Below are positions 56,940 to 64,000 of a stretch of DNA of 64,000 nucleotides, piece after piece (within the stretch, counting starts at the first letter, position 1; the number at the start of each line of letters is the position of its first letter). Below the pieces are notes generated by a model. The model did not search any database and had not been told where the DNA came from. It saw only the letters and a list, made by a program, of their open reading frames with translations. The stretch comes from an uncultured Acetatifactor sp. (GTDB lineage: Bacteria > Bacillota > Clostridia > Lachnospirales > Lachnospiraceae), in the NCBI GenBank assembly GCA_910584435.1, contig CAJUAP010000012.1, positions 13,710 to 77,709 of the forward strand, in the 5' to 3' direction. The position numbers were made by a program, and so were the translations under genes.

Positions 56940-58691
56940 ATGAAAACGCAAATTGAATTAAGAACATTACTGCATTCTGTGGATCACAAGAGTTATCCGG
57001 CGTATAAATCTCTGGCGGGGGCATGGAAGTTTGACCGATACGTGCTGGTGATTGATCATGTGCAGGGAGACCCGTTTGCAGCACCGTCCAGCCTTCATGT
57101 GGAGGTTGCCCATGGGCAGGCGAAATTTCCCGAAGCTTTCTATGAGAAGGACTGCGCCCGTATTGCATTGCAGGATCATCTGATCCGGCAGATGTCCAGG
57201 CAGTTTGAACAGTATAATTTTAAGGCGAAGGGTTCCGGTAAAAGCGGTTTGCTTTCCATCAGCCGATGCGGACAGGCGGTGCTGGAGCGCAGTGCCTGCC
57301 AGATTACGAAGAATGAGGTTATTGTCCGTTTTCATGTGGGATTCCCGGCGTTTGGCCGTACCATCAATGCGGGAGAATTGGAGAAGATATTATTCGATTT
57401 CCTGCCTCACTGTGTGGAAAACAGTCTGTTCTACGGGAGGCTGGATCAGAAGAAGGTGGAAAGCGCCATTTTCCTGGCAGAGGATCAGGAAGCGCTGCGC
57501 CATATTCTGAAAAAGGAAAAGCTGGCTGCTTTTGTGGCAAATCAATCCGTTCTCCCCAGGAAGAGCGGTGTGTCGGATCTGCCCCTTGCGGACAGTGTGC
57601 CTTTTATGTCCCCGGATTCCATGGAGAGAACGTTTCGGCTGCCTCACCGGGGAGAAATCAGCGGTATGGCAGTACCGGAGGGTATTACGCTGATTGTAGG
57701 CGGGGGGTATCACGGAAAATCAACCCTTTTGGAAGCCATACAAATGGGGATTTACAATCATATCCAAGGCGACGGAAGGGAATTTGTGGTGACGGACGAT
57801 ACGGCGGTGAAGCTTCGTGCAGAGGATGGCCGTTCCGTCCGGAATGTGGATATTTCCCTTTTTATCAACGATCTGCCCAATAAAAAGGATACCACTTCAT
57901 TTTCTACGGAAGATGCCAGCGGCAGCACGTCCCAGGCGGCGGCAGTGATGGAGGGAATGGAAGCGGGCACTCGCCTGTTTTTGATTGACGAGGATACTTC
58001 CGCCACTAATTTTATGGTGCGGGATGAGTTTATGCAGCAGGTGATCAGCAGGGAGAAGGAGCCTATTACGCCCTTTTTGGAACGGGCGAAGGATTTGTAT
58101 GAGCAGGCAGGAATTTCTACCATCCTGGTGGCAGGCAGTTCGGGAGCGTTTTTCTACATTGCAGATTGTATCCTGATGATGGATCATTATCACCCGGTGG
58201 ATATTACGGAGCATGTGAAGGAGCTGTGTAAGGAGCATACGGCGCCAAGGGTTCAGGCGCCGGGATTTGCGCTGCCGGATTTTCAGCGTGTGCTGCCTGC
58301 TTTCCGCGGCGGACGCAGAGCAGGGGGAAGGGAACGGTACGGCAGGGAACAGCGGGGCGGCAGTCAGGAAGGGAATGGCCGTTATGAGCATATGAAGGTA
58401 AAGTCTTATGGGCTGGAATCTTTTTCGCTGGATAAGGAAGAAGTCAATGTGAGATATCTGGAACAGCTTCTGGATCCGGAACAGGTGACGGCGCTGGCTT
58501 ATCTGATGCGTTTCGGGCTGGAACAGGTTATGGACGGAAAACGGACGGTGCGTAAGGCAGCGGAAGCGATATGGGCGCAGTGGGAGAAGGAGGGGTGGAA
58601 GCCGTTCTGCAGTTCCTATATTCCCTGCGGATTGGCGAAGCCCAGGATTCAGGAACTTTATGCATGTATTGACAGGTTTCGCGGCGTGTGA
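56940..58691 (+). CDS. Predicted ATPase of the ABC class (PF09818)
   Basis: A 583-residue protein of the 'ABC-class predicted ATPase' family. The P-loop reads V-G-G-G-Y-H-G-K-S-T-L-L at about residue 252-262 and the acidic block F-L-I-D-E-D-T-S-A-T-N-F lies further on, with G-S-S-G-A-F near 395. The N-terminal 240 residues are the family-specific domain, and an R/G-rich linker (about 455-475) precedes a C-terminal helical part. The function is unknown; it is not a membrane transporter. The ATG at 56940 follows AAAGGAACAATC. It lies divergent from the RlaP-type operon and just before xylulokinase (14-base gap). Confidence 0.82.
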   Translation: MKTQIELRTLLHSVDHKSYPAYKSLAGAWKFDRYVLVIDHVQGDPFAAPSSLHVEVAHGQAKFPEAFYEKDCARIALQDHLIRQMSRQFEQYNFKAKGSGKSGLLSISRCGQAVLERSACQITKNEVIVRFHVGFPAFGRTINAGELEKILFDFLPHCVENSLFYGRLDQKKVESAIFLAEDQEALRHILKKEKLAAFVANQSVLPRKSGVSDLPLADSVPFMSPDSMERTFRLPHRGEISGMAVPEGITLIVGGGYHGKSTLLEAIQMGIYNHIQGDGREFVVTDDTAVKLRAEDGRSVRNVDISLFINDLPNKKDTTSFSTEDASGSTSQAAAVMEGMEAGTRLFLIDEDTSATNFMVRDEFMQQVISREKEPITPFLERAKDLYEQAGISTILVAGSSGAFFYIADCILMMDHYHPVDITEHVKELCKEHTAPRVQAPGFALPDFQRVLPAFRGGRRAGGRERYGREQRGGSQEGNGRYEHMKVKSYGLESFSLDKEEVNVRYLEQLLDPEQVTALAYLMRFGLEQVMDGKRTVRKAAEAIWAQWEKEGWKPFCSSYIPCGLAKPRIQELYACIDRFRGV

Positions 58692-58705
58692 AACAGGAGG
58701 AGAAA

Positions 58706-60175
58706 ATGTTGTACATAGGGATTGATTTAGGGACGTCTGCAGTGAAATTGCTGCTGATGGACAGTGAGGGGCATATCATAAATATTGTGTCGAAGGAATA
58801 TCCCCTTTATTTTCCGCATCCGGGGTGGTCGGAGCAGAATCCGGAGGATTGGTATGAACAGACCGTTCTGGGAATCAGGGAGCTGCTTCAGGATGCGGAT
58901 AAGAGCCGGGTGGCAGGTATCAGCTTCGGAGGACAGATGCATGGCCTGGTGATTCTGGACAAGGAGGATCAGGTGATACGTCCTGCCATCCTCTGGAATG
59001 ACGGCAGGACTACGGAAGAGACGGAGTATCTCAACAATGTCGTTGGCAAGGATAAATTGTCGGAGTACACGGCCAATATTGCGTTTGCAGGATTTACGGC
59101 GCCCAAGCTGCTCTGGGTGAAGAACAAAGAGCCTGAAAATTTTGCCAGGATAGAGAAGATTATGCTGCCCAAGGATTACATTGCCTACAGACTGACCGGG
59201 GTACATTGCACGGATGTGTCGGATGCATCAGGAATGCTTTTATTTGATGTGAAGAACCGCAGATGGTCCCAGGAGATGTGCGATATCTGTGGAATTAAGA
59301 TTTCACAGCTTGCCGCATGTTATGAAAGCTATGAGGCGGTGGGCACTGTGCTGCCCAGGGCGGCAGAGGAACTTGGAATTCCATCTTCCGTCAAGGTTGC
59401 GGCGGGAGCGGGGGATAATGCTGCGGCAGCGGTGGGAACCGGAACCGTGGGGGATAATCAGTGCAATATTTCTCTGGGAACCAGCGGAACCATTTTCATC
59501 TCTTCCAAACAGTTTGGCGTGGATCAATACAATGCGCTGCATTCCTTTGCCCATGCGGACGGAAGTTATCATCTGATGGGCTGCATGCTCAGTGCGGCAA
59601 GCTGCAACAAATGGTGGATGGATGAGATTATCGGCACAAAGGAGTATGCGGAGGAACAGAAAGAAATCCGGAATCTGGGCGGGAATCATGTGTTCTTTCT
59701 GCCCTATCTTATGGGGGAGCGCTCCCCTCATAACAATCCCAATGCCAGGGCAGCGTTTATCGGCATGACCATGGATACCACCAGGGCGGATATGACCCAG
59801 GCGGTGTTAGAGGGCGTGGCATTTGCGTTGCGGGACTCTCTGGAAGTGGCAAAATCTCTTGGGATACATCTGACGCGGACGAAAATCTGCGGCGGCGGTG
59901 CAAAGAGTCCGCTTTGGAAGAAGATTGTGGCCAATGTGCTGAATCTGAAGGTGGATGTCATCGAGAGCGAGGAAGGACCGGCTATGGGCGGCGCCATGCT
60001 TGCGGCGGTTGCCTGTGGAGAGTACGGGAGCGTGGAGGAAATTGCCGCAAAGGTAGTAAAGGTTGTGGATACGGTGGAACCGGAACCGGAACTGGCCGCC
60101 AGGTACGAAGCGCGTTACAGGCAGTTTAAGGAGATTTATCCTGCATGCAGGCCGCTGTTTGAGGTTCTTGGATAA
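58706..60175 (+). CDS. xylB: Xylulokinase (FGGY family)
   Basis: A 489-residue FGGY carbohydrate kinase. The N-terminal ATP site is Y-I-G-I-D-L-G-T-S-A-V-K, the substrate region has G-W-S-E-Q-N-P-E-D-W-Y, S-F-G-G-Q-M-H-G and L-W-N-D-G-R-T, and the second domain has G-A-G-D-N-A-A-A-A-V-G and G-G-G-A-K-S-P-L-W. The S-G-Q-M-H-G and W-N-D-x-R motifs are those of xylulokinases. It makes xylulose-5-phosphate for the pentose phosphate pathway. The ATG at 58706 follows GGAGGAG. It is followed 360 bases later by a fucose/arabinose-type isomerase gene, consistent with a pentose pathway. Confidence 0.9.
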   Translation: MLYIGIDLGTSAVKLLLMDSEGHIINIVSKEYPLYFPHPGWSEQNPEDWYEQTVLGIRELLQDADKSRVAGISFGGQMHGLVILDKEDQVIRPAILWNDGRTTEETEYLNNVVGKDKLSEYTANIAFAGFTAPKLLWVKNKEPENFARIEKIMLPKDYIAYRLTGVHCTDVSDASGMLLFDVKNRRWSQEMCDICGIKISQLAACYESYEAVGTVLPRAAEELGIPSSVKVAAGAGDNAAAAVGTGTVGDNQCNISLGTSGTIFISSKQFGVDQYNALHSFAHADGSYHLMGCMLSAASCNKWWMDEIIGTKEYAEEQKEIRNLGGNHVFFLPYLMGERSPHNNPNARAAFIGMTMDTTRADMTQAVLEGVAFALRDSLEVAKSLGIHLTRTKICGGGAKSPLWKKIVANVLNLKVDVIESEEGPAMGGAMLAAVACGEYGSVEEIAAKVVKVVDTVEPEPELAARYEARYRQFKEIYPACRPLFEVLG

Positions 60176-60236
60176 GCAGATTTCGGAAGATTGTTGTGCT
60201 TTTATGAGGTGAATCGATTGTCCCTGTCTGTTCTGT

Positions 60237-60388
60237 GTTACTGTTCACTCCGTTCACAGTAACAAGCCTTCTACGAAGGCTTTAGGCACAGAAATCGTAA
60301 AATCAGCGATTTCGCGCACAACGACCTCGGGTTTGTCACGCAAAAGGCGCGTGAAAACGCCTCGCGGTGGCACCAAGTGAACAGTAAC
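60237..60388 (+). repeat. Dispersed repeat family B, copy 2
   Basis: 152 bases from GTTACTGTTCACTCCG to AGTGAACAGTAAC. It contains AACAAGCCTTCTACGAAGGC and CACAGAAATCG segments. It is oriented opposite to the 62064 copy. Confidence 0.85.
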
Positions 60389-60427
60389 TGTTCTGTCTGC
60401 GGCCGAATACAGGACAGTATTATGTAA

Positions 60428-60456
60428 TTGCAAAGGTAAGAGATTTCGGCTATAAT
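60428..60456 (+). promoter_or_regulatory. Promoter of the isomerase gene
   Basis: TTGCAA (60428-60433) and a perfect TATAAT (60451-60456), 17 bases apart, 80 bases before the start codon and just after repeat B copy 2. A CcpA-type site was not recognised. Confidence 0.75.
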
Positions 60457-60535
60457 TATGGTAGATGTAGTGTGGTTGCGGGTGTGTCTGCCCCGGCCGC
60501 CGTAAATCATATATTTATCAAGGAGGGTAATTGAA

Positions 60536-62020
60536 ATGAACAATTTACCGAATGTAAAAATCGGCATTGTGGCAGTAAGCCGTGACTGTTTCCCGGAAAG
60601 CCTGTCTGTCAACAGAAGGAAGGCGCTGGTGGCAGCATATACGGAGAAATACGGCAATGATGCCATTTATGAGTGTCCCGTCTGTATTGTGGAGAGTGAG
60701 ATCCACATGGTACAGGCATTGGAGGATATTCAGAAAAACGGTTGTAATGCACTCTGCGTATATCTGGGAAACTTCGGCCCGGAGATTTCAGAGACATTGC
60801 TGGCAAAACATTTTGACGGACCGGCTATGTTTATAGCAGCTGCTGAAGAGAGCCAGAATGATTTGGTGGGCGGACGGGGAGATGCCTACTGTGGTATGCT
60901 GAATGCCAGCTATAATCTCAAGCTGCGCAATGTAAAGGCATATATTCCGGAGAATCCCGTGGGGACTGCCGCAGAGTGTGCGGATATGATTCATGAGTTT
61001 GTACCTATTGCAAGGGCAATCGTGGGATTAAGCAGTCTGAAGATTATTTCCTTCGGACCGAGACCTTTGAACTTCCTTGCATGTAATGCGCCCATTAAGC
61101 AGCTTTATAATCTGGGGGTAGAGATTGAAGAGAACTCGGAGCTTGATTTGTTTGAAGCATTTAAGAAGCATGAGGGAGACGAGAGGATTCCTGCCAAGGT
61201 AAAGGAGATGGAGGAAGAGCTTGGCACCGGCAACAGGAAACCGGAGGTGCTGCCGAAGCTGGCACAGTATGAACTGACATTGCTGGATTGGATTGAGGCA
61301 CATAAGGGTTATCGCAAGTATGTTGCAATTGCCGGAAAATGCTGGCCCGCATTCCAGACCCAGTTTGGTTTTGTACCCTGTTATGTGAACAGCCGCCTGA
61401 CCGGTATGGGTATTCCTGTATCCTGTGAGGTTGATATATACGGATGCCTCAGCGAGTTCATCGGCACCTGTGTCAGTGAGGATATTGTGACCCTGCTTGA
61501 CATCAACAATACGGTTCCTGATGATATGTACGATGAAGCGATTCAGGGTAAGTTTACATATACACACAATGATACCTTTATGGGATTCCACTGCGGCAAT
61601 ACCAATACCAAGAAGCTTTCCTCCTGCAGCATGAAGTATCAGATGATTATGGCCAGAACCCTTCCTGAGGAAGTGACACAGGGGACTTTGGAGGGAGATA
61701 TCATCCCTGGCGATATTACCTTCTATCGTCTGCAGTCAACAGCTGATAATAAGCTGCGTGCTTATATTGCACAGGGAGAGGTGCTTCCGGTGGCCACCAG
61801 ATCCTTTGGCGGTATTGGTGTATTTGCGATTCCTGAGATGGGCCGTTTCTATCGTCATGTATTGATTGAGAAGAACTATCCTCATCACGGTGCAGTGGCT
61901 TTCGGACATTTTGGCAAGGCTTTGTATGAGGTGTTTAAGTATATAGGCGTTCCTGTGGAGGATCTTAATTACAACCAACCCAAAGGTGTGCTGTATCCTA
62001 CGGAGAATCCGTTTGCATAA
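60536..62020 (+). CDS. L-fucose/L-arabinose isomerase family protein
   Basis: A 494-residue sugar isomerase of the FucI/AraA superfamily. It begins I-G-I-V-A-V-S-R-D-C-F-P and shows the family blocks A-G-K-C-W-P-A-F-Q, C-E-V-D-I-Y-G-C, N-N-T, H-N-D-T-F-M-G-F-H-C-G-N-T and P-H-H-G-A-V-A-F-G-H. Length matches the subgroup annotated as L-fucose/L-arabinose isomerase family rather than classical 590-residue FucI. With xylulokinase and the GH127 enzyme in the window, a pentose or 6-deoxyhexose ketol isomerisation is likely; exact substrate is not shown. It is flanked by oppositely oriented B repeats. Confidence 0.85.
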   Translation: MNNLPNVKIGIVAVSRDCFPESLSVNRRKALVAAYTEKYGNDAIYECPVCIVESEIHMVQALEDIQKNGCNALCVYLGNFGPEISETLLAKHFDGPAMFIAAAEESQNDLVGGRGDAYCGMLNASYNLKLRNVKAYIPENPVGTAAECADMIHEFVPIARAIVGLSSLKIISFGPRPLNFLACNAPIKQLYNLGVEIEENSELDLFEAFKKHEGDERIPAKVKEMEEELGTGNRKPEVLPKLAQYELTLLDWIEAHKGYRKYVAIAGKCWPAFQTQFGFVPCYVNSRLTGMGIPVSCEVDIYGCLSEFIGTCVSEDIVTLLDINNTVPDDMYDEAIQGKFTYTHNDTFMGFHCGNTNTKKLSSCSMKYQMIMARTLPEEVTQGTLEGDIIPGDITFYRLQSTADNKLRAYIAQGEVLPVATRSFGGIGVFAIPEMGRFYRHVLIEKNYPHHGAVAFGHFGKALYEVFKYIGVPVEDLNYNQPKGVLYPTENPFA

Positions 62021-62034
62021 GAATATGCGTGTTG

Positions 62035-62062
62035 CCCGCAGCCGTTTTTACGGCTGCGGGTT
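62035..62062 (+). terminator. Rho-independent terminator of the isomerase gene
   Basis: CCCGCAGCCG pairs with CGGCTGCGGG around TTTTTA, followed by TTTGTTG. Confidence 0.85.
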
Positions 62063-62063
62063 T

Positions 62064-62214
62064 GTTGCTGTTCACTCGTCACTGCCGCGAGGTATTTTCA
62101 TGGGCATTTTGCATGGAAATCAGAGACAGCCGTGCGCGAAATCGCCGTTTTTGCAATTTCTGTGCCTAAAGTCTTCGCAGAAGGCTTGTTACTGAGAACG
62201 GAGTGAACAGTAAC
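62064..62214 (-). repeat. Dispersed repeat family B, copy 4
   Basis: 151 bases from GTTGCTGTTCACTCG to GAGTGAACAGTAAC. Its right end is the reverse complement of the left end of the 60237 copy, so the two face each other around the isomerase gene. Confidence 0.85.
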
Positions 62215-62253
62215 ATGGGTTTTTTAGTATCCGAAGGAATTTTGAATCATCTA

Positions 62254-62282
62254 TGGACAATTTTCATAAAAGTGGGTATAAT
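62254..62282 (+). promoter_or_regulatory. Promoter of the ATP synthase operon
   Basis: TGGACA (62254-62259) and a perfect TATAAT (62277-62282) with a 17-base spacer, 42 bases before the first ATP synthase-associated gene. Confidence 0.75.
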
Positions 62283-62323
62283 GGAACAAGATGGCATTAA
62301 ATTTGGGCGCGGCAGGGGTGTCT

Positions 62324-62641
62324 ATGAAGGGGCAGAAAGATAACAACAGAATTGTTTTCCAATCGCTTGCCATGATCATGCAGTTTGGTCTGAATATGCT
62401 GGTACCTATATGTATCATGTCTGCCTTAGGTATCTGGCTGGATAAAAAGCTGGGTACTTCGTGGGTTATGATTGTATTGTTCCTGGTGGGAGCCGTGGCA
62501 GGAGGGCAGAATATATACCATATGGCAAAGCGTATCTGTGATATTTCTGATACAGGGGAGAAACCCGGAAAGCAGAAGAAATTAAATGATAAAAAAGGTG
62601 ATTCTTGTGAAAATAATCGAGACACTGAAAAAGATGAATAG
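62324..62641 (+). CDS. AtpZ/AtpI-type ATP synthase accessory protein
   Basis: A protein of about 105 residues with two membrane helices (F-Q-S-L-A-M-I-M-Q-F-G-L-N-M-L-V-P-I and V-M-I-V-L-F-L-V-G-A-V-A-G-G) and the family loop G-I-W-L-D-K-K-L-G-T-S. It belongs to the AtpZ/AtpI group that precedes F1Fo operons and is linked to Mg2+ uptake or c-ring assembly. The tail is highly charged. The ATG at 62324 follows AGGGGTGTCT; an earlier ATG at 62291 is possible. It overlaps the next gene by 56 bases. Confidence 0.8.
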   Translation: MKGQKDNNRIVFQSLAMIMQFGLNMLVPICIMSALGIWLDKKLGTSWVMIVLFLVGAVAGGQNIYHMAKRICDISDTGEKPGKQKKLNDKKGDSCENNRDTEKDE

Positions 62642-63083
62642 GACGCTTTTGGAAATGCAGGCGGGAATGCTGTTTTTCGGCATTGTCTGTCAGGCGGCGG
62701 GCTTTTTTTTCGTAAAGGAGCAGGGGTATTATGCAGCCGGTTTGTGGTTTGGGATTGCATTTGCTTTTGCGGCCAGTATTCACATGTATAAAACGCTGGA
62801 CAAGGCGTTGCATTACGGAGCGGATGCATCAAAACTGGTGACAAGAGGATATGTGTTCCGCTATGTGGTGTGTGCGGCTGCGTTGGTTCTTGTGGCATTG
62901 ACGGAGGTAATGAACCCCGTTGTTTTCTTTCTGGGGTATATGAGTTTGAAAGTAACGGCATATCTTCAGCCGATTACTCATAAATTATGCAATAAGCTGT
63001 TCCATGAGACAGACCCGGTTCCGGAACCTTTACCGGAGGAGCCTGTTTTGCAGGAGGGGGATAATATCCCTGCCGGGCGGTAG
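62586..63083 (+). CDS. atpI: ATP synthase subunit I (AtpI family)
   Basis: A 165-residue protein with four hydrophobic helices, of the ATP synthase I family (PF03899). It lies between the AtpZ-like gene and atpB as expected for the i subunit of the operon. I-type subunits assist c-ring assembly. The C-terminus is acidic and Pro-rich (V-P-E-P-L-P-E-E-P). Two starts are possible: ATG 62586 and ATG 62634 (M-N-R-T-L-L-E-M-Q), the latter fitting family N-termini but with a weaker ribosome site. Confidence 0.8.
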   Translation: MIKKVILVKIIETLKKMNRTLLEMQAGMLFFGIVCQAAGFFFVKEQGYYAAGLWFGIAFAFAASIHMYKTLDKALHYGADASKLVTRGYVFRYVVCAAALVLVALTEVMNPVVFFLGYMSLKVTAYLQPITHKLCNKLFHETDPVPEPLPEEPVLQEGDNIPAGR

Positions 63084-63164
63084 CCGGTATGTCAGGTGTT
63101 TTATATCTGAAGCTTCCATGGTGCTGGGACAGCTGCCAAAATATCAGAAGGAGGAGGTGATAGT

Positions 63165-63905
63165 ATGGAACATGGCATTTTGCTATCAGGTGGGGCGGAT
63201 GTTGATTTTATGATCCACGGCGTATTTCAATATTCCTTTTTTGGTCATCAGGTATGGATAACAACCTCGCATGTATGTATTTTGATTGTGATGTTAATAT
63301 TGGTGGCCTTTGCCATTGCGGCAAACAGATGTATGGCAAAAGCATCGGAAGTACCGGGCAGTTTTCAGAATGTGCTGGAATTGATCGTGGAAATGCTGGA
63401 TAATATGGTCAGCGGCTCCATGGGGCAGGCGGCGTCCAGATATTCTAATTATATTGGAACAATATTCATATTCATTTTGTTCAGCAATATTTCCGGATTG
63501 CTTGGGCTGCGGCCGCCTACGGCGGATTACGGTGTGACATTGCCCCTGGCGCTTTTGACATTTACACTGATTCATTATAATAAATGGAAATATCAGAAGC
63601 CGGTGACAATCTGGAAGGATTTGTGTTCTCCTCTGCCCCCATGGCTGCCTATCTGGCTTCCCATCAATGTGGTCAGTGCGTTTGCGGTACCGGTATCATT
63701 GTCGCTGCGTTTGTTCGCAAACGTATTGTCAGGTACGGCTATGATGGCATTGATCTACGGACTGCTGGGATGGATTGCTACGGCGTGGCCTGCGGCGCTG
63801 CATGTGTATTTTGATTTGTTCTCAGGAGCAATTCAGACATATGTGTTCTGTATGCTGACCATGACATACATTTCAAATGAAATCGGCGATGGCACCAGGC
63901 GATAA
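63165..63905 (+). CDS. atpB: F1Fo ATP synthase subunit a
   Basis: A 246-residue subunit a with about five to six membrane helices. The essential arginine is in V-S-L-S-L-R-L-F-A-N-V-L-S-G, with G-L-R-P-P-T-A-D-Y and the last helix Q-T-Y-V-F-C-M-L-T-M-T-Y-I present. It provides the proton half-channels against the c-ring. A strong GGAGGTGAT site precedes the ATG. The subunit c gene follows 55 bases later. Confidence 0.95.
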   Translation: MEHGILLSGGADVDFMIHGVFQYSFFGHQVWITTSHVCILIVMLILVAFAIAANRCMAKASEVPGSFQNVLELIVEMLDNMVSGSMGQAASRYSNYIGTIFIFILFSNISGLLGLRPPTADYGVTLPLALLTFTLIHYNKWKYQKPVTIWKDLCSPLPPWLPIWLPINVVSAFAVPVSLSLRLFANVLSGTAMMALIYGLLGWIATAWPAALHVYFDLFSGAIQTYVFCMLTMTYISNEIGDGTRR

Positions 63906-63960
63906 AAGTGTGAGAAGAAAAAATAATTAATATATTAATATTTTTAGGAGGAAAAAAGAA

Positions 63961-64000
63961 TGGATTTCAATGAAAACTTTATCTTAGGTTGTTCTGCAAT
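63961..64000 (+). CDS. atpE: F1Fo ATP synthase subunit c (start only)
   Basis: Only 13 codons are in the window (M-D-F-N-E-N-F-I-L-G-C-S-A). The ATG follows AGGAGGAAAAAAGA, directly after atpB, the usual position of atpE. The carboxylate-bearing helices lie outside. Confidence 0.8.

Overview
The window reads as a chromosomal segment of a gut-type Lachnospiraceae/Clostridia bacterium. The reasons are Gram-positive style GGAGG ribosome sites, a hprK-murB-rapZ-whiA-HPr-like locus, a UvrC/ClpX/ATP-synthase core, and arabinose/fucose-type sugar genes. The species cannot be named from the sequence.

Bases 1-14816 hold a compact, all-plus-strand block of 16 genes, visibly more A/T-rich than the rest. 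It looks like an undescribed natural-product cluster, cut by the left edge. It encodes a SPASM radical SAM protein (partial), a TruD-type pseudouridine synthase, an ATP-grasp ligase, a B12-type radical SAM enzyme, an APH-fold kinase, an HprK-like protein, two small P-loop kinases, a three-gene ABC exporter, an acyl/peptidyl carrier protein, a PLP amino-acid decarboxylase, a nucleotidyltransferase-fold protein, a PHP phosphoesterase and a membrane glycosyltransferase. TruD-like enzymes together with ATP-grasp ligases and small kinases are the signature of peptidyl C-nucleoside antibiotics such as pseudouridimycin and malayamycin in actinomycetes. This is the strongest candidate for a new system in the window.

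Bases 14817-32114 are housekeeping: a methionine/folate bifunctional enzyme and an AEC transporter, a cell-wall amidase lipoprotein with tandem repeats at its start, then uvrC, hprK, glucokinase, murB, rapZ, whiA, a Crh-like HPr (Glu at position 15, Ser46 kept), a lipid kinase, an SPFH protein with a ribbon-helix-helix partner behind a perfect palindrome, and clpX. Bases 32115-42213 hold a solute-binding lipoprotein, a small secreted protein, a metal-binding HMA protein with a P1B-type Zn/Cd ATPase behind an ArsR-type operator, class II aldolase, a small HTH regulator, a GNAT acetyltransferase and a MutS2-like ATPase lacking Smr.

Bases 42214-64000 carry an Rpn-like nuclease, a GH127 arabinofuranosidase, thiamine pyrophosphokinase, KptA, a MarR regulator whose operator-like box also lies before a twin ArsA/Get3-like operon, an HD-GYP protein followed by a frame-shifted coding extension, an RNA-repair-type nucleotidyltransferase (RlaP family) with an unknown partner and a divergent ABC-class ATPase, xylulokinase, a fucose/arabinose-type isomerase, and the start of the F1Fo ATP synthase operon (AtpZ/I, subunit I, a, start of c).

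Several small palindromic repeat families (here called A, B, C, D and P) are scattered between genes throughout. No rRNA, tRNA, CRISPR array, riboswitch or complete insertion sequence was recognised.
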